Below, piece after piece: positions 50,030 to 60,625 of a stretch of DNA of 64,000 nucleotides. The notes below the pieces were generated by a model. The model saw only the letters and a program-made list of their open reading frames with translations, made no database searches and had not been told where the DNA came from. The translations under genes and the position numbers were made by a program. Position 1 is the first letter of the stretch. The number at the start of each line of letters is the position of its first letter. The stretch spans positions 1 to 64,000 of the forward strand of contig CAKZSV010000008.1 in NCBI GenBank assembly GCA_937921485.1, written 5' to 3'. The DNA is from an uncultured bacterium. Its GTDB lineage: Bacteria; Spirochaetota; UBA4802; JAGODF01.

Positions 50030-50389
50030 TTATCTCCCATTACAGTTGGCACCACGGGTGAGTTTGTCTGCTGCAGTGCGATCTCCTTTTGTCCCTGGTG
50101 AACTGCTAAAAGCCTCTATGGCCTTATCAAACATCGCCCTGGCGAGGGGTGAAAGGCTGTGCGCGATACTAAAAAACACCCATTTGCCCGATTTGCGGGA
50201 TTGAATGAGTCCCGCCTGTTTGAGCACCGCCATGTGTCGGGACACTGTGGAGGGCGCAAGCCCAAGATAACTCATGAGATCACAGGCGCAGAGCTCTTTT
50301 CCCTGCAAGGCGTAGAGCACTTTGAGGCGGTGTTTTTCCGAAAGTGCTTTTGCGATGAGCATTATTTCATCAAGGGGATCCTGATTCAT
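50030..50389 (-). CDS. ArsR-family repressor at the end of the pst operon
   Basis: 119 residues. Winged helix with the metalloid motif ELCACDLMSYLGL (CxC) and the DNA helix LAPSTVSRHMAVLKQAGLI. The tail (SSPGTKGDRTAADKLTRG) is polar. Its start overlaps the PhoU-ArsC stop by four bases (ATGA), so it is translated with the phosphate operon. It most likely senses arsenite and controls this operon or the ars genes; no operator was identified. Confidence 0.88.
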   Translation of the reverse strand: MNQDPLDEIMLIAKALSEKHRLKVLYALQGKELCACDLMSYLGLAPSTVSRHMAVLKQAGLIQSRKSGKWVFFSIAHSLSPLARAMFDKAIEAFSSSPGTKGDRTAADKLTRGANCNGR

Positions 50390-51486
50390 CGAAAAAGCTC
50401 CCGCCGGGCTGATTCAATGCGAAACCGTATCTCATTCCGAAGTGCGTTCATCTTCTCGCGGATCTCGTCATCACTGCCGGTGAATCGGGAGGGGTCCGGA
50501 AGGCTCCATTTCTCGCTTCGCTTTGTTGGTATATCCACGCATATCTCCTCATCGCAGAGCGTTATGACTGCATCAACCTTATCCAGCGGCACGGATACGA
50601 TACGCTTCGGTTTCTGTGAGGATATGTCAATTCCGATTTCTGCCATTGTGCGTATGGCAAGCGGGTTTACGGAAGTAGCGGGGTCAGAGCCGGCGCTGAA
50701 TACCTCTACTCCCTCTGGAAAAATGCGTTTCGCGAAAGCTTCAGCTATCTGGCTGCGCGCACTGTTATGTACACAGAGAAAGAGTACGCCGCGTATGGGT
50801 TTTTGCGCGCTTTCCCGCGATTCCCTGTGGCGGACGTCCTGGCCTCCGGTCATATATACGATGAGTTCTGCGATGTTCTTTACGTGGTCGCCCATACGCT
50901 CGAGGTTTTTTATCACCGACTGGTGGCTCATTGCGGCAAACGTATTGGCGTGATCCTTTTCGATGAGCTTCAGAGTTTCCCGAAAGATTTCCGCATAGTG
51001 TGCGTCGAGAATCGCGTCCCTCTCGATGATGTTTATTGCGAGAGATGCATTGTACTCGATAAAGGCCTTCTTCGCATCATCAAGCATGGCACGCAGTGAC
51101 TCCGCCATGGCGCGCAGGCTTCCGGTATCCGCAAGGCCGACGCCATTCGGGCGCTCCGAGGCGCGCCTGCAAACTGTGACCGCGTGATCGCCGATTCGTT
51201 CAAGATTGGGAACCAGCTTCAGTACGGCAACAAGAAACCGTAGGTCAGACGCCACAGGTTGCCGCTTTGCAAGCACTGAGACGCAGAGGTCGTCAATTTC
51301 GATTTCGAGGGCGTTCACCTCGTCTTCAAGCGCACTTGTTTTTTCAATTATTGAAACGTCATTTTCAATATAGGCGCGGAATGCGATATCGAACATCGCC
51401 TGTACCTTTTCCGTCATGGCGACGACCCGATCGCGAATTATATTGAGCTGCGCCTGGTATTCCCTGTCAGTATGTTGATGGGGCAT
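50386..51486 (-). CDS. PhoU-ArsC fusion protein
   Basis: 366 residues from ATG 51486; the longer open frame overlaps pstB and is rejected. Residues 1-220 are PhoU, with its two three-helix repeats marked by LVPNLERIGDHAV (near 92) and VIKNLERMGDHVKNI (near 191). After a ten-residue linker, residues 232-366 are a thioredoxin-coupled arsenate reductase: VLFLCVHNSARSQIAEA with CX5R at 238-244, and relay cysteines Cys311 and Cys316 in TLCDEEIC. PhoU restrains Pst uptake when phosphate is ample; ArsC would reduce arsenate that enters by the same transporter. Confidence 0.9.
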   Translation of the reverse strand: MPHQHTDREYQAQLNIIRDRVVAMTEKVQAMFDIAFRAYIENDVSIIEKTSALEDEVNALEIEIDDLCVSVLAKRQPVASDLRFLVAVLKLVPNLERIGDHAVTVCRRASERPNGVGLADTGSLRAMAESLRAMLDDAKKAFIEYNASLAINIIERDAILDAHYAEIFRETLKLIEKDHANTFAAMSHQSVIKNLERMGDHVKNIAELIVYMTGGQDVRHRESRESAQKPIRGVLFLCVHNSARSQIAEAFAKRIFPEGVEVFSAGSDPATSVNPLAIRTMAEIGIDISSQKPKRIVSVPLDKVDAVITLCDEEICVDIPTKRSEKWSLPDPSRFTGSDDEIREKMNALRNEIRFRIESARRELFR

Positions 51487-51515
51487 ATTATAAACCTCTG
51501 TTCTTAAATTATTCC

Positions 51516-52373
51516 TCAGCCAAATCTTCCGGTGATATAATCCTCGGTCCTGGAGTTGTGCGGCGCGCGGAACATGGTATCCGTATCGCTGTATTCCACG
51601 AGTTCTCCCATGTAGAAGAAGGCGGTATAATCCGAGACCCGGGCCGCCTGCTGCATATTGTGTGTCACGATGATGATGGTGATGGTCTGCCTTAGTGTGT
51701 GAATCAGGTCTTCGATCTTTGCTGTTGCGATGGGGTCGAGTGCAGAGCAGGGCTCGTCCATAAGCAGTATTTCCGGTTCGATGGCAAGTGCTCGCGCAAT
51801 GCATAGCCTTTGCTGCTGGCCGCCGGAAATGCTGGAGCCCGGTTTATCGAGTACATCCTTCACTTCATCCCATAGCGCCGCCTGGCGAAGCGCCCGCTCT
51901 GCGATTTCATCCCTGTTTGTGGTGTTCTTCCCCTGGAGCGGAAGTCCTGCGAGCACGTTTTCTTTAATCGACATCATGGGGAATGGATTTGGTTTCTGAA
52001 AAACCATCCCAATCTGTCTGCGCAGCATAACGGGATTTACATTGGGAGCATACACGTTGTGCTCTCTATAGAAGATGCTTCCTTCCACGCGAGCGCCCGG
52101 AACAACCTCATGCATGCGGTTGAGGCAGCGTATGAATGTGGATTTTCCGCATCCCGAAGGTCCGATGATTGCAGTCACTTTTCCGGCGGCGATATTGATA
52201 TCAATCCCCTTCAATGCCTGCATGCTTCCGAACCATGCCGTAAGTCCGGCTGTTTTTATGAGTGCGGCATCTTCCCGTAAGCCGGTATAATCCCTGCGTA
52301 TGCCGTTTTCGGTGTGCGCATCGTTTGAAGCGGCGGTGACCGACATATATGGATGTTCGTTGGATATGCTCAT
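51516..52373 (-). CDS. pstB: Phosphate ABC transporter ATP-binding protein PstB
   Basis: 285 residues from ATG 52373, which overlaps the pstA stop by four bases. Walker [18 protein letters not shown], the ABC signature [15 protein letters not shown], and Walker [14 protein letters not shown] are all intact. The N-terminal about 35 residues are a longer, polar extension than usual. It powers phosphate import with PstA and PstC. Confidence 0.94.
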   Translation of the reverse strand: MSISNEHPYMSVTAASNDAHTENGIRRDYTGLREDAALIKTAGLTAWFGSMQALKGIDINIAAGKVTAIIGPSGCGKSTFIRCLNRMHEVVPGARVEGSIFYREHNVYAPNVNPVMLRRQIGMVFQKPNPFPMMSIKENVLAGLPLQGKNTTNRDEIAERALRQAALWDEVKDVLDKPGSSISGGQQQRLCIARALAIEPEILLMDEPCSALDPIATAKIEDLIHTLRQTITIIIVTHNMQQAARVSDYTAFFYMGELVEYSDTDTMFRAPHNSRTEDYITGRFG

Positions 52374-53254
52374 TGTATCTTCCTTTGAAGTTTGAATCTG
52401 AGAAAAATGGCGATGCTGTTCATAGCCAGCATGATGACCAGAAGCACGATGATGCCCGCAGCTGCGTTCACATGGAAATCGGTCTGTGGCCGCGAAATCC
52501 AGTTGAAGATCTGCACCGGAAGCGCCGTAAAGGAGCTCGTGACCGAATCGGGCAGGAAGGCCACATAGGTGAGTGCGCCGATGGTGATGATGGGCGCCGT
52601 CTCTCCAATGGCACGGGCCAGGGAGAGGATGATCCCAGTGAGAATGCCCGGCAGGCTTAAGGGCAGCACGACCTTGCGGATGGTTACCCACCGGTCGGCG
52701 CCGAGGGCATACGCGGCCTCTCGAAGGTCGTTGGGAACCGTCCGAATCGCCTCACGCGCTGCCATGATAATCATGGGAAGCGCCATGAGTGAGAGCGTGG
52801 CGGCGCCGGCAAGCAAACTTCTGCCCATCTGCATAAAGCGTACAAAAAGGCCAAGACCAAGAAGCCCGTAAATAATCGATGGAACCCCGGCCAGGTTGGC
52901 GATATTAAGTTCAATAAAAGTGGTTATGGCGTTTTTGGGTGCGTATTCCTCTAGATATACTGCCGCGCCGATTCCCAGCGGAACTGCAAAAAGGGCAGTG
53001 AGGCCCATGAGGATGATGCTCCCCACAAGGGGCGAGAGTATTCCCGCACTGGAAGCAAATCGCGAAGGAAAGGAGGTGAGAAAATTCCATCCGAGGCGGG
53101 GATATCCGTCAACAAATGTGTCCACAAGAAGAACAATCAGAATAAGAAACGGAAGGATGACCGCTAAGGCCATTATCGCCCTGAACGCTTTTTCTATCTT
53201 TCCATCGAGAGGTGTAAAAAAGAAATCGGACCTGTGTGATTCCTGTTGCTTCAT
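52370..53254 (-). CDS. pstA: Phosphate ABC transporter permease PstA
   Basis: 294 residues, six membrane helices. The permease EAA loop reads [30 protein letters not shown], and [18 protein letters not shown] is the PstA-typical segment. It overlaps pstC and pstB by four bases at either end. Confidence 0.93.
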   Translation of the reverse strand: MKQQESHRSDFFFTPLDGKIEKAFRAIMALAVILPFLILIVLLVDTFVDGYPRLGWNFLTSFPSRFASSAGILSPLVGSIILMGLTALFAVPLGIGAAVYLEEYAPKNAITTFIELNIANLAGVPSIIYGLLGLGLFVRFMQMGRSLLAGAATLSLMALPMIIMAAREAIRTVPNDLREAAYALGADRWVTIRKVVLPLSLPGILTGIILSLARAIGETAPIITIGALTYVAFLPDSVTSSFTALPVQIFNWISRPQTDFHVNAAAGIIVLLVIMLAMNSIAIFLRFKLQRKIQ

Positions 53255-54159
53255 AGTACGCCCCTCTGAATTTTCTTTTTGAGATATAGTGCAATAAGAT
53301 TAAATGTGAGCGTTATGACAAAGAGCATTGAACCAACGGCAAAGATCGTTGAATATTCAAGCGTTCCGTGAGGAGTGTCTCCCAGGCTCACCTGCACAAT
53401 GTATGCCGTCATGGTTTCAATGGGGACGCGCGGGTCAAGGGTGAGCACCGGCTGCTGTCCCGCAGCGATTGCTACAATCATGGTTTCTCCCACGGCGCGC
53501 GACAATCCAAGGATGAATGATGCCGCAATGCCGGAAAACGCGGTAGGAAGTATCACATGGCGCAGGGCGCGCAGTCGTGTTGATCCGAGGGCAAGCGCAC
53601 CCTCGCGCAGTGATGCAGGGACGGAATAAATTGCATCCTCGCTTAATGATGCAACGATGGGCGTGATCATGATGCCCATGACGATGCCGGGCCCAAGGGA
53701 ATTGAATCCCGCAAGGTCTGGAATGAACTTTTGCAAAAGCGGCGTCATGAAGGTGAGTGCGAAATACCCGTACACCACCGTGGGAATCCCGGCCAGAATT
53801 TCGATTATTGGTTTAAGGAATCGCCTGATGCGTTCCGGTGCGTATTCGCTTAAAAAAATTGCAATGGAAAGGCCCAGAGGAAGTGCCGTGAGCATGGCGA
53901 AGAGCGTGGTGAGCATGGTTCCTGCCATGAGAGGCCAGATGCCGAAATGCTTATCCGCAAAAAGCGGTGTCCACTGAGTGTCCAGGAAAAAATCGGACAG
54001 AGACACCCGGCCGAAGAAATCCATGGTTTCGAAAAGCAAAACTGCAATAATACCCGCGGTAACGACGATGGACACCGCCGCGCAGGTGAAGAGCACGGCG
54101 GCAATCCAGCGTTCTGTTAGGCTTCGTTTCCTGAATATGTCCGCTTCATGTGTTTTCAT
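53251..54159 (-). CDS. pstC: Phosphate ABC transporter permease PstC
   Basis: 302 residues, six membrane helices; [19 protein letters not shown] and the EAA loop [27 protein letters not shown] identify PstC. It starts 11 bases after pstS ends in the transcription direction. Confidence 0.93.
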   Translation of the reverse strand: MKTHEADIFRKRSLTERWIAAVLFTCAAVSIVVTAGIIAVLLFETMDFFGRVSLSDFFLDTQWTPLFADKHFGIWPLMAGTMLTTLFAMLTALPLGLSIAIFLSEYAPERIRRFLKPIIEILAGIPTVVYGYFALTFMTPLLQKFIPDLAGFNSLGPGIVMGIMITPIVASLSEDAIYSVPASLREGALALGSTRLRALRHVILPTAFSGIAASFILGLSRAVGETMIVAIAAGQQPVLTLDPRVPIETMTAYIVQVSLGDTPHGTLEYSTIFAVGSMLFVITLTFNLIALYLKKKIQRGVL

Positions 54160-54170
54160 GCGATATTTTG

Positions 54171-55169
54171 TTACTTCTTTCTCAGAAGTTCCTCAACGCT
54201 CACGCCTACCTTGGAGCCCGAGAATACGGTGCCCGTTACCATATTGGCGACGCGTTTTTCGCCCAGCGTGTACGCTGCAGCAGGAAGCGGAATATAGCCC
54301 ACCTGACGTGAGAGCGTGGTCGCGTGCTTCAGGTAAAAATCCACGAAGGCGCGCACTTCAGGCTTCTTCTCGAGAGCATCCTTCCGTACGTAAATGAAAA
54401 GAGGGCGGGAGAGAGGCTGATAGGTTCCGTTTATGACGGTTTCCAGACTTGGAAGGATTGGCCCGCGGCCATTGTCTGCTTTTTCGTCATCGATTGCCAC
54501 AAGTTTCAGCTTGTCCTTGTTTTCCTCAAAGTACGCGAGGCCGAAGAAACCAAGGGCGTATTTATCGCTGGAGATTCCCTGAACCAGGACATTATCGTCT
54601 TCGCTGGCGGTAAAATCCCCACGGCTGGAGTGCTCCTTGCCCACAATCGCCTCGGTAAAATAATCGTATGTGCCGCTATCGGCTCCCGCACCGTAGAGGT
54701 GGATGTCCTTATCCGGCCAACCTGCCCTGATCTGGCTCCACTTGGTGATCTTTCCCTGTGCTTCCGGTGCCCAGAGCTTCTTGAGTTCGGCAACCGTCAT
54801 GCTCGAAGCCCAGTCATTCTGAGGATTGACCATCACTGCGAGGCCGTCATAGGCAACGGGAAGCTCAATGTACTCGACGCCCGATGCAGCGCATTTTTCC
54901 TGTTCGGCTTTTCTGATGGGCCGTGACGCGTCGGATATATCGGTTTCCTTGTTGCAGAACTTCTTGAAACCGCCTCCCGTACCGGAAATGCCCACGGTGA
55001 CCCGAATTCCTTTGTTTGCTTTTTGAAATTCCTCGGCCACTGCTTCGGTGATGGGAAAAACGGTGCTCGAACCGTCAATGGTGATGGTCGCAGTTGGCTT
55101 ACTGCCGCATGCAACTGCAAACAAAGCACCCAGTCCGATGAGCGCCGTCAACAACAGTTTTTTCGTCAT
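54171..55169 (-). CDS. pstS: Phosphate-binding lipoprotein PstS
   Basis: 332 residues. Signal peptide with lipobox LFAVACGSK, then the binding core [41 protein letters not shown], and [16 protein letters not shown]. It captures phosphate in the periplasm for PstCAB. It has a good ribosome-binding site (AAGGAGG). A TATAAT with a poor -35 (TTGTGA, 15-base spacer) lies about 105 bases upstream on the minus strand; no clear Pho box was seen. Confidence 0.94.
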   Translation of the reverse strand: MTKKLLLTALIGLGALFAVACGSKPTATITIDGSSTVFPITEAVAEEFQKANKGIRVTVGISGTGGGFKKFCNKETDISDASRPIRKAEQEKCAASGVEYIELPVAYDGLAVMVNPQNDWASSMTVAELKKLWAPEAQGKITKWSQIRAGWPDKDIHLYGAGADSGTYDYFTEAIVGKEHSSRGDFTASEDDNVLVQGISSDKYALGFFGLAYFEENKDKLKLVAIDDEKADNGRGPILPSLETVINGTYQPLSRPLFIYVRKDALEKKPEVRAFVDFYLKHATTLSRQVGYIPLPAAAYTLGEKRVANMVTGTVFSGSKVGVSVEELLRKK

Positions 55170-55372
55170 AAGGCTTCCTCCTTGAGGGATGAATGTATCG
55201 ATATTTCGCCAAATAACGAAACATCGCTATGCGTATGGAAATATCTATCGGAAGTCAATACATTTTGAAGACATTATAAAGAAAATGTAAATTTCACAAT
55301 TTTCCAAAAACGGCTTGATCAATCGGCTGGATTGAGTCACTCTTTCCAGATAGTGCAAAAAACGATAAAAGG

Positions 55373-57628
55373 ATGCATAACGTGCTGGAATGGTTTACTC
55401 GCAACCCCGGGTTAGTGTTTCTCGTGTACGGCATGACCTATGTCATCATCGCGACGGCGATACTTGCGCATAATAGAAAAAAAAGCGAGTATGAACTGGC
55501 GGGAATTTTATGGCTTTTTGCCGTGTATGCCCTGATGCATGCCCCTGCCGATTTCATCAATATGTGGTATGCATTGACCGGCCATGAGGGCGGCGATGTG
55601 CGATATTTCGGAACGCTGTTGACCTACCTGGCATACGCGTTCCTTTTTGAATTTGGAAGGCGCGTGCTGTTGCTTACCCGTCCCGCTGCGACATTGCTTC
55701 CCTGGTATCTGCTTCCCGCCCTGGCGACGGTTGTGGTCGTCCTTGCGCTGACTACCGCAGATTTTCGCAATAATCTGGATGCGCTTATCGGCTATGCTAT
55801 ACGATTTCCCGCTGGTATTGCTGCCGGCACAGGAATAATTTTTTATTACAGAAATTTGCGCGACCCGTTGCGTGCTGATTCCCTGGAAAAATACTTTTGT
55901 TCCTTTGGTATTGCCCTCATCCTGTGGGCGGTATTCTGCGGAATCGTCAGAGAAAAGGGGAGTTTTTTCCCTTCTACAGTGCTGAATGTTGAGTCGTTCC
56001 TTCAATTTGTCCGCGTTCCCGTGTTCATTGTGAGATCTCTGTGCGGTCTTGCGGCTGCATGGGCCATCATCGGCATGCTCAATATGTTTCATTATGAAAA
56101 GCAGGCGCGCCTTGCATCCGCACTTGAAAGCGAAAGCAGGACGAGGAACTATCTTGAAAGGATTATTGCAAACATCACCGATCCGCTGGTGGTCACCGAT
56201 CCGGTTGGCAGGATTGTTCTGGTGAACAGCATGATGGAATCGATGATTGGACGCGGACAATCAAAACTTTCAGGTGAACATATTGGCACCCTGCTTGCAC
56301 CGGAATTTCGCATTCGCGCAATTGAACCTGCACTGATATCCCGCCAGGCATTCGAGGGAGAAGTACGCTTTATTGGTGAGGGGGGAAAAGAAATTCCCGC
56401 AATATTATCACTTTCCTCTATTCCCACAGGCGATGACAAAGGCATTGATGGCTTTATTGGAATTGCCAAGGATATTACGATACGGAAGAGGATAGAAGCC
56501 GCGCTTATTGCAATGGCGGGCATCACTTCCGGGGGCGAAAAAAAAGCAACAAGCGAAACGGGAATGCTTCAGGAAGAACATGTGAAGAGAAATGTTGCGG
56601 AGATAGCGCTTCTTGACTCTTACCGTTTCCTCCAGAGTATAATCGACAGCGTGAACGATGAGGTGATTGTCAGGAGCAGGGAGGACCGCATTGAGATGAT
56701 GAACATCGCCGCGCGCCGGAGAATGAGCGATATGGCCGGAAGCGATGCCTGCTGTGTGAACGTGCTTGACGGCAGTGCCTATCCCTGTGATGATTGCGGA
56801 AGCGGAAACCTTGTGAATGCGGTCAGGGATGCAGGGAAAACAGTTTTTTTTGAACGAATTTTCACCACAGGGCAAAAGCGCCATATTTTTGAAGTGTCGG
56901 CAAGTCCTCTCCTGGGCGATGATGACGGCCTGGCGGGTATCGTTGAGGTGGGCAGGGATGTCACCGAGCGCAGGGAGCTTGAGATGGATGTGCTCCGCGT
57001 GTATGAATCGGAACAACAGCGTATCGGGCAGGATCTCCACGATGACCTCATGCAAAATCTCATTGCCATCGATGTGCTTTTGAAAATGGCCGCCAATTCG
57101 ATGAAGACGAAACACGCTTTAGACGAAGAGCATGATGAAGATTTTATCAGGCTTCGGGAAATTACGCGATTCCTTGGAAACGCGATTTCAAAAACGCGCC
57201 GCCTTGCCAGAGGATTGTGCCCGGTGGCGCTCGGCCAGGACAGTTTTATCCCTGCAATACGGCAGATGGTGAATGAAACCGCAGAAATATACGGCATGGA
57301 ATACGCGGTGGACATTCGTGTCGAAGAACTTTCTCTGGATGAACTGACGGCGCGGCATCTGTACTACATCGCGAAGGAAGCGGTCACCAATGCCGGAAAG
57401 CATAGCGGTGCCACGCGCATTGCGGTGTCTTTTCGGGAAGCGGAGGAATGTCTGGAAATGCGCGTGGTGGACAACGGGAGGGGCTGTGATGGCGAGATCG
57501 GTTGCAGGGACGGCCTGGGAATGCGCATCATGAAATATCGGGCCGATATGATAGGGGCGAAGTTCAGCATCGCAAGCACCGGGGAAGGAACCGCGGTCAC
57601 CTGCCTTGTTGGTTTAAAACGAGTGTGA
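55373..57628 (+). CDS. Membrane-anchored PAS histidine kinase (NarX/DegS-type core)
   Basis: Up to 751 residues. ATG 55373 sits almost on its AAAAGG, so GTG 55382 may be the true start. About seven N-terminal helices (LVFLVYGMTYVIIATAIL onward) are followed by a PAS domain (about 265-375, ending in GIAKDITIRKRI), a second PAS domain with cysteines (ACCVNVLDGSAYPCDDCGSG, about 420-540, ending in VGRDVTERREL), a HisKA_3 helix with the phospho-accepting His in GQDLHDDLMQNL (near 555), and an ATPase domain (YIAKEAVTNAGKHSG, VVDNGRGC). It pairs with the response regulator downstream. The cysteines in the second PAS might sense redox. Confidence 0.87.
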   Translation: MHNVLEWFTRNPGLVFLVYGMTYVIIATAILAHNRKKSEYELAGILWLFAVYALMHAPADFINMWYALTGHEGGDVRYFGTLLTYLAYAFLFEFGRRVLLLTRPAATLLPWYLLPALATVVVVLALTTADFRNNLDALIGYAIRFPAGIAAGTGIIFYYRNLRDPLRADSLEKYFCSFGIALILWAVFCGIVREKGSFFPSTVLNVESFLQFVRVPVFIVRSLCGLAAAWAIIGMLNMFHYEKQARLASALESESRTRNYLERIIANITDPLVVTDPVGRIVLVNSMMESMIGRGQSKLSGEHIGTLLAPEFRIRAIEPALISRQAFEGEVRFIGEGGKEIPAILSLSSIPTGDDKGIDGFIGIAKDITIRKRIEAALIAMAGITSGGEKKATSETGMLQEEHVKRNVAEIALLDSYRFLQSIIDSVNDEVIVRSREDRIEMMNIAARRRMSDMAGSDACCVNVLDGSAYPCDDCGSGNLVNAVRDAGKTVFFERIFTTGQKRHIFEVSASPLLGDDDGLAGIVEVGRDVTERRELEMDVLRVYESEQQRIGQDLHDDLMQNLIAIDVLLKMAANSMKTKHALDEEHDEDFIRLREITRFLGNAISKTRRLARGLCPVALGQDSFIPAIRQMVNETAEIYGMEYAVDIRVEELSLDELTARHLYYIAKEAVTNAGKHSGATRIAVSFREAEECLEMRVVDNGRGCDGEIGCRDGLGMRIMKYRADMIGAKFSIASTGEGTAVTCLVGLKRV

Positions 57629-57640
57629 TATAGGTGCGGA

Positions 57641-58312
57641 ATGAGCGAATCAAGGAGCCTGAAAAGAAAAAAAATATTTATTGTGGACGATCATCCGGTG
57701 TTCCGGTACGGACTTTCTCAGCTTATTAAACTTGAAATGGGCCTTGAAGTCTGCGGAGAGGCGGACAGCGCGGAGAAGGCTTTGCCTATGATACGGGAAT
57801 TAAAACCCGACCTCGTAATTGTGGACATCGGTCTTGAGGGGGCAAGCGGCCTTGAACTCACAAAGGATATCGTTGCGATGAATCCAAACATGCCGGTGCT
57901 GATAGTGTCGATGTACGAGGAGGCGCTGTATGCCGAACGCGCGCTGCGCCAGGGGGCGCGGGGCTATGTCATGAAGCAGCGGACGTATGAAACGGTGATT
58001 GCCGCGATAAAGAAAATTCTCAGCGGCGGCATTTACCTGAGCGAACAGATGTCGGAAAAAATCATCAGCAGAGCCGTTGCCGGAACACCTTCTTCAACTG
58101 ACGATCCCCTCGCCGGGCTCACCGATAGAGAAATAGAAGTTTTGCGCCTCATCGGCAACGGCAAAAGCGTACGAGACATCTCCGCAACGCTGAATTTGAG
58201 CGTGAATACCGTCAATACCTACCGCGAGCGCATCAAATCGAAATTAGGCCTCAAAAACAACCTCGAACTGCAGAAATACGCAATACACGCGATGAGCTGT
58301 AAGAATCTGTAG
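57641..58312 (+). CDS. NarL/FixJ-type response regulator
   Basis: 223 residues. Receiver domain with acidic pair Asp16-Asp17 and phosphorylation site Asp62 (LVIVDIGLEG); conserved Lys in VMKQRTYE. LuxR-type helix-turn-helix in LTDREIEVLRLIGNGKSVRDISATLNLSVNTVNTYRERIKSKL. It starts 12 bases after the kinase stop. By position it probably activates the MOT1-like and ttr-like genes downstream, as TtrR does in Salmonella, though the kinase here is not TtrS-like. Confidence 0.9.
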   Translation: MSESRSLKRKKIFIVDDHPVFRYGLSQLIKLEMGLEVCGEADSAEKALPMIRELKPDLVIVDIGLEGASGLELTKDIVAMNPNMPVLIVSMYEEALYAERALRQGARGYVMKQRTYETVIAAIKKILSGGIYLSEQMSEKIISRAVAGTPSSTDDPLAGLTDREIEVLRLIGNGKSVRDISATLNLSVNTVNTYRERIKSKLGLKNNLELQKYAIHAMSCKNL

Positions 58313-58321
58313 TGCTCCTTC

Positions 58322-58340
58322 TGTGGTCATTTCGACCACA
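58322..58340. promoter_or_regulatory. Inverted repeat before the MOT1-like gene
   Basis: Perfect arms TGTGGTC (58322-58328) and GACCACA (58334-58340) with a five-base spacer, ten bases after the response-regulator stop. It could be a weak terminator (no T-run follows) or a regulator site for the next operon. Confidence 0.38.
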
Positions 58341-58455
58341 TGATAAAAATACGTATTGCCACATAAAAATGGACGTCCCTGCGATTGTATTTCCCGCCGT
58401 ACGGTGGTAGTGATTTTGTTGCGACGCGGTTTCGCACACCATTGAGGGGGATACT

Positions 58456-59574
58456 GTGAGAAAACTGCTCTGGGATATCTCGGGTGCATTCGGCGACATC
58501 GGCGTTTTTTTCCCGCTCGCGATTCTTTTAATTGCGAAAAATGGCATATATCCAACGGCACTCTTCCTTGCGGCGGGGTTGTTTTATATCGCCTCCGCGT
58601 TGTATTTCAAGATAACCATGCCGGTACAGCCGCTTAAGGCGATGTGCGTCATAGCCATTGCTTCGGGACTTGATTTTGAAATCCTCAATGCTGCGGGCAT
58701 TACGATGGGAGCGCTTTTACTTGTCATGGCGGTAACGGGGGTGAGCACGCGGCTGGGAAATCTCTTCCCTGTGTCGGTGATACGGGGCATCCAGCTTGGC
58801 CTGGGAGCCATGCTTGCGAGGACATCCTTCGACCTCATCGTTCCCGATATTCTCATCGCATGTTTTGCAGGTGCGCTATTGCTCATAACTGTCACCATCT
58901 TCAAACAGGTGCCGCCGCTTATACCGGTGCTGATAATAGGTATTGTCCTTTCCTTCAAAAGTGCCTCTCTCTCATTGACTGGCTCAACTCCTTTAACATT
59001 TACATTGCCGAATTATTCTGATCTTATGACAGGATTTGTTATGCTGGTTCTCCCGCAGATTGCGCTCACTTTCGGCAATGCCATTGTGGCAACCCGGGAT
59101 ACGGGTATTATGCTCTATGGTAAGCGCGCACATCGGCTGAATCTCACCAGCATCCCGGTAAGCATTGGGCTGGCGAATATCGTCTCCGGGCTTATGGGCG
59201 GCGCGCCGATGTGCCATGGTTCCGGCGGAATGACCGCACACCATACGTTCGGCGCGAAGGACAATATCTCAGGGTACATCATTGGCGGGACGCTTATCGC
59301 GCTGGCGCTTCTCTTTGGAAATTCAGCAGTCTCGTTCATTACCGCTTTTCCGTCGGGAATTCTTGGCGTGCTTCTTTTGTATGTGGGTATCCAGCATGCA
59401 TTGTATCTCAAAGACATCATTGATGAGCAAAAGGCGCTTGTCATTGCGCTTATCGTGGGGATTACCGGATTTGTGCTGAATAATCTCACAATCGGTTTTC
59501 TTGCGGGGCTTACGCTATACCATGGGTATGCAGTCATAAAAAAGATTACAGCATCAACACAAAGTACCATGTAG
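58456..59574 (+). CDS. MOT1/SulP-like molybdate or sulfate transporter
   Basis: 372 residues from GTG 58456, with GAGGGGG upstream. Ten or so helices. The motifs LLWDISGAFGDIGVFFPLAILL and ITMPVQPLKAMCVIAIASG match MOT1-type transporters, where P-V-Q-P-(M/L)-K is diagnostic, as is the repeat FGGAPMCHGSGG-like segment here (LMGGAPMCHGSGGMTAHHTFGAKD). There is no STAS domain. Molybdate is the likely substrate, since a molybdopterin enzyme is encoded just downstream; sulfate is the alternative. Confidence 0.82.
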   Translation: MRKLLWDISGAFGDIGVFFPLAILLIAKNGIYPTALFLAAGLFYIASALYFKITMPVQPLKAMCVIAIASGLDFEILNAAGITMGALLLVMAVTGVSTRLGNLFPVSVIRGIQLGLGAMLARTSFDLIVPDILIACFAGALLLITVTIFKQVPPLIPVLIIGIVLSFKSASLSLTGSTPLTFTLPNYSDLMTGFVMLVLPQIALTFGNAIVATRDTGIMLYGKRAHRLNLTSIPVSIGLANIVSGLMGGAPMCHGSGGMTAHHTFGAKDNISGYIIGGTLIALALLFGNSAVSFITAFPSGILGVLLLYVGIQHALYLKDIIDEQKALVIALIVGITGFVLNNLTIGFLAGLTLYHGYAVIKKITASTQSTM

Positions 59575-59657
59575 CGCGCAATAAATTGTAAGTGTAAATT
59601 TTGTAATACTATGCTGGATTTCATGCACCAGAATCAGTCACAGCAAGGGGGAATCAG

Positions 59658-60617
59658 ATGGCAAAGAAATCAAAATCCAGATTGCCGGAGAAAAGCGGTG
59701 ATACCATCTCGCCGGAATACAACGGTGATGAAGTATTTGATGAAAAATCATATGTGCTGACGCCGGTGGACAGAAAGCGTGCGATTTCACTTATCGGCGC
59801 GGCAATCGGCGTGGGTGTTCTCTCCACTGTTGTGTCACGGTTTATTCCAAACCCGCCGGTGCCGGAAGGCAATGCCACGGTGCGTTCAATACCTCCGCTT
59901 CAGCGCGGCGATATGGAAGGGGATGTGCTCATCCGCATGCAAAACGAACTGCGCCGCGCTATGGCCAGGCCGATGGAGGAACGCCGCTGGCTGATGGTTA
60001 TCGATACCAGAAAATGCGTCGGCTGCCATGCCTGTACGGTGGCATGCATTGCCGAAAATAAACTCCCGCCTGGCGTCGTCTATCGTCCTGTAATTACCGA
60101 ACAGCAGGGGAAATATCCGCGGCAGGTCACGCGATTCTTTCCGCGTCCCTGCATGCAGTGCGACAATCCGTCCTGTGTCTCTGTATGCCCGGTCCGCGCC
60201 ACCTGGAAGCGTCCCGACGGGGTGGTCATCGTCGATTATGATAAATGCATCGGCTGCAGGTACTGTCTCACCGCGTGTCCCTACGGGGCGCGCACCAGCG
60301 ATTTCGGAAACTACTATACCGAACATACGCCGGAAATACAGCCCTACGAAAAGCAGCCGTCACATGAATACAACAAGTCATGGAGCCGCGAAGGCCATAG
60401 CTCCCCCGTGGGCAATGCGCGGAAATGCCATTTCTGCCTGCACCGGCTTGAACAGGGGCTTTTGCCTCAGTGTGTGAGCACCTGCATAGGCCGGGCGAAC
60501 TATTTCGGGGATGCCAATGACGCCACAAGCCTTGTGGCCGAAATGGCTCGGGCAAGCAATCAGGTGCGGCTCCTTGAGGAAAAGGGAACGAAACCTGTGG
60601 TCATCTATCTGGTGTGA
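59658..60617 (+). CDS. ttrB: Iron-sulfur subunit of tetrathionate-reductase-like enzyme (TtrB/PsrB)
   Basis: 319 residues. An N-terminal hydrophobic segment ([19 protein letters not shown], residues about 45-64, without a clear twin-arginine) precedes the ferredoxin core. Four clusters are indicated by [35 protein letters not shown] and [20 protein letters not shown]. It passes electrons between the membrane subunit and the molybdenum subunit. An overlap of four bases leads into the next open frame; gene order B-C-A equals that of ttrBCA. Confidence 0.85.
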   Translation: MAKKSKSRLPEKSGDTISPEYNGDEVFDEKSYVLTPVDRKRAISLIGAAIGVGVLSTVVSRFIPNPPVPEGNATVRSIPPLQRGDMEGDVLIRMQNELRRAMARPMEERRWLMVIDTRKCVGCHACTVACIAENKLPPGVVYRPVITEQQGKYPRQVTRFFPRPCMQCDNPSCVSVCPVRATWKRPDGVVIVDYDKCIGCRYCLTACPYGARTSDFGNYYTEHTPEIQPYEKQPSHEYNKSWSREGHSSPVGNARKCHFCLHRLEQGLLPQCVSTCIGRANYFGDANDATSLVAEMARASNQVRLLEEKGTKPVVIYLV

Positions 60618-60625
60618 GGTGTGCA

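Noticed and set aside
49959..50204. 81-codon plus-strand frame after cysN
   Set aside because: Most of it is antisense to the ArsR gene at 50030-50389, which has a clear winged-helix motif.
51487..51804. N-terminal extension of the PhoU-ArsC frame
   Set aside because: It overlaps the end of pstB, and its translation is a His/Arg-rich shadow; PhoU homology begins after ATG 51486.
52374..52691. N-terminal extension of pstB
   Set aside because: It overlaps pstA out of frame; the four-base overlap at ATG 52373 fits the rest of the operon.
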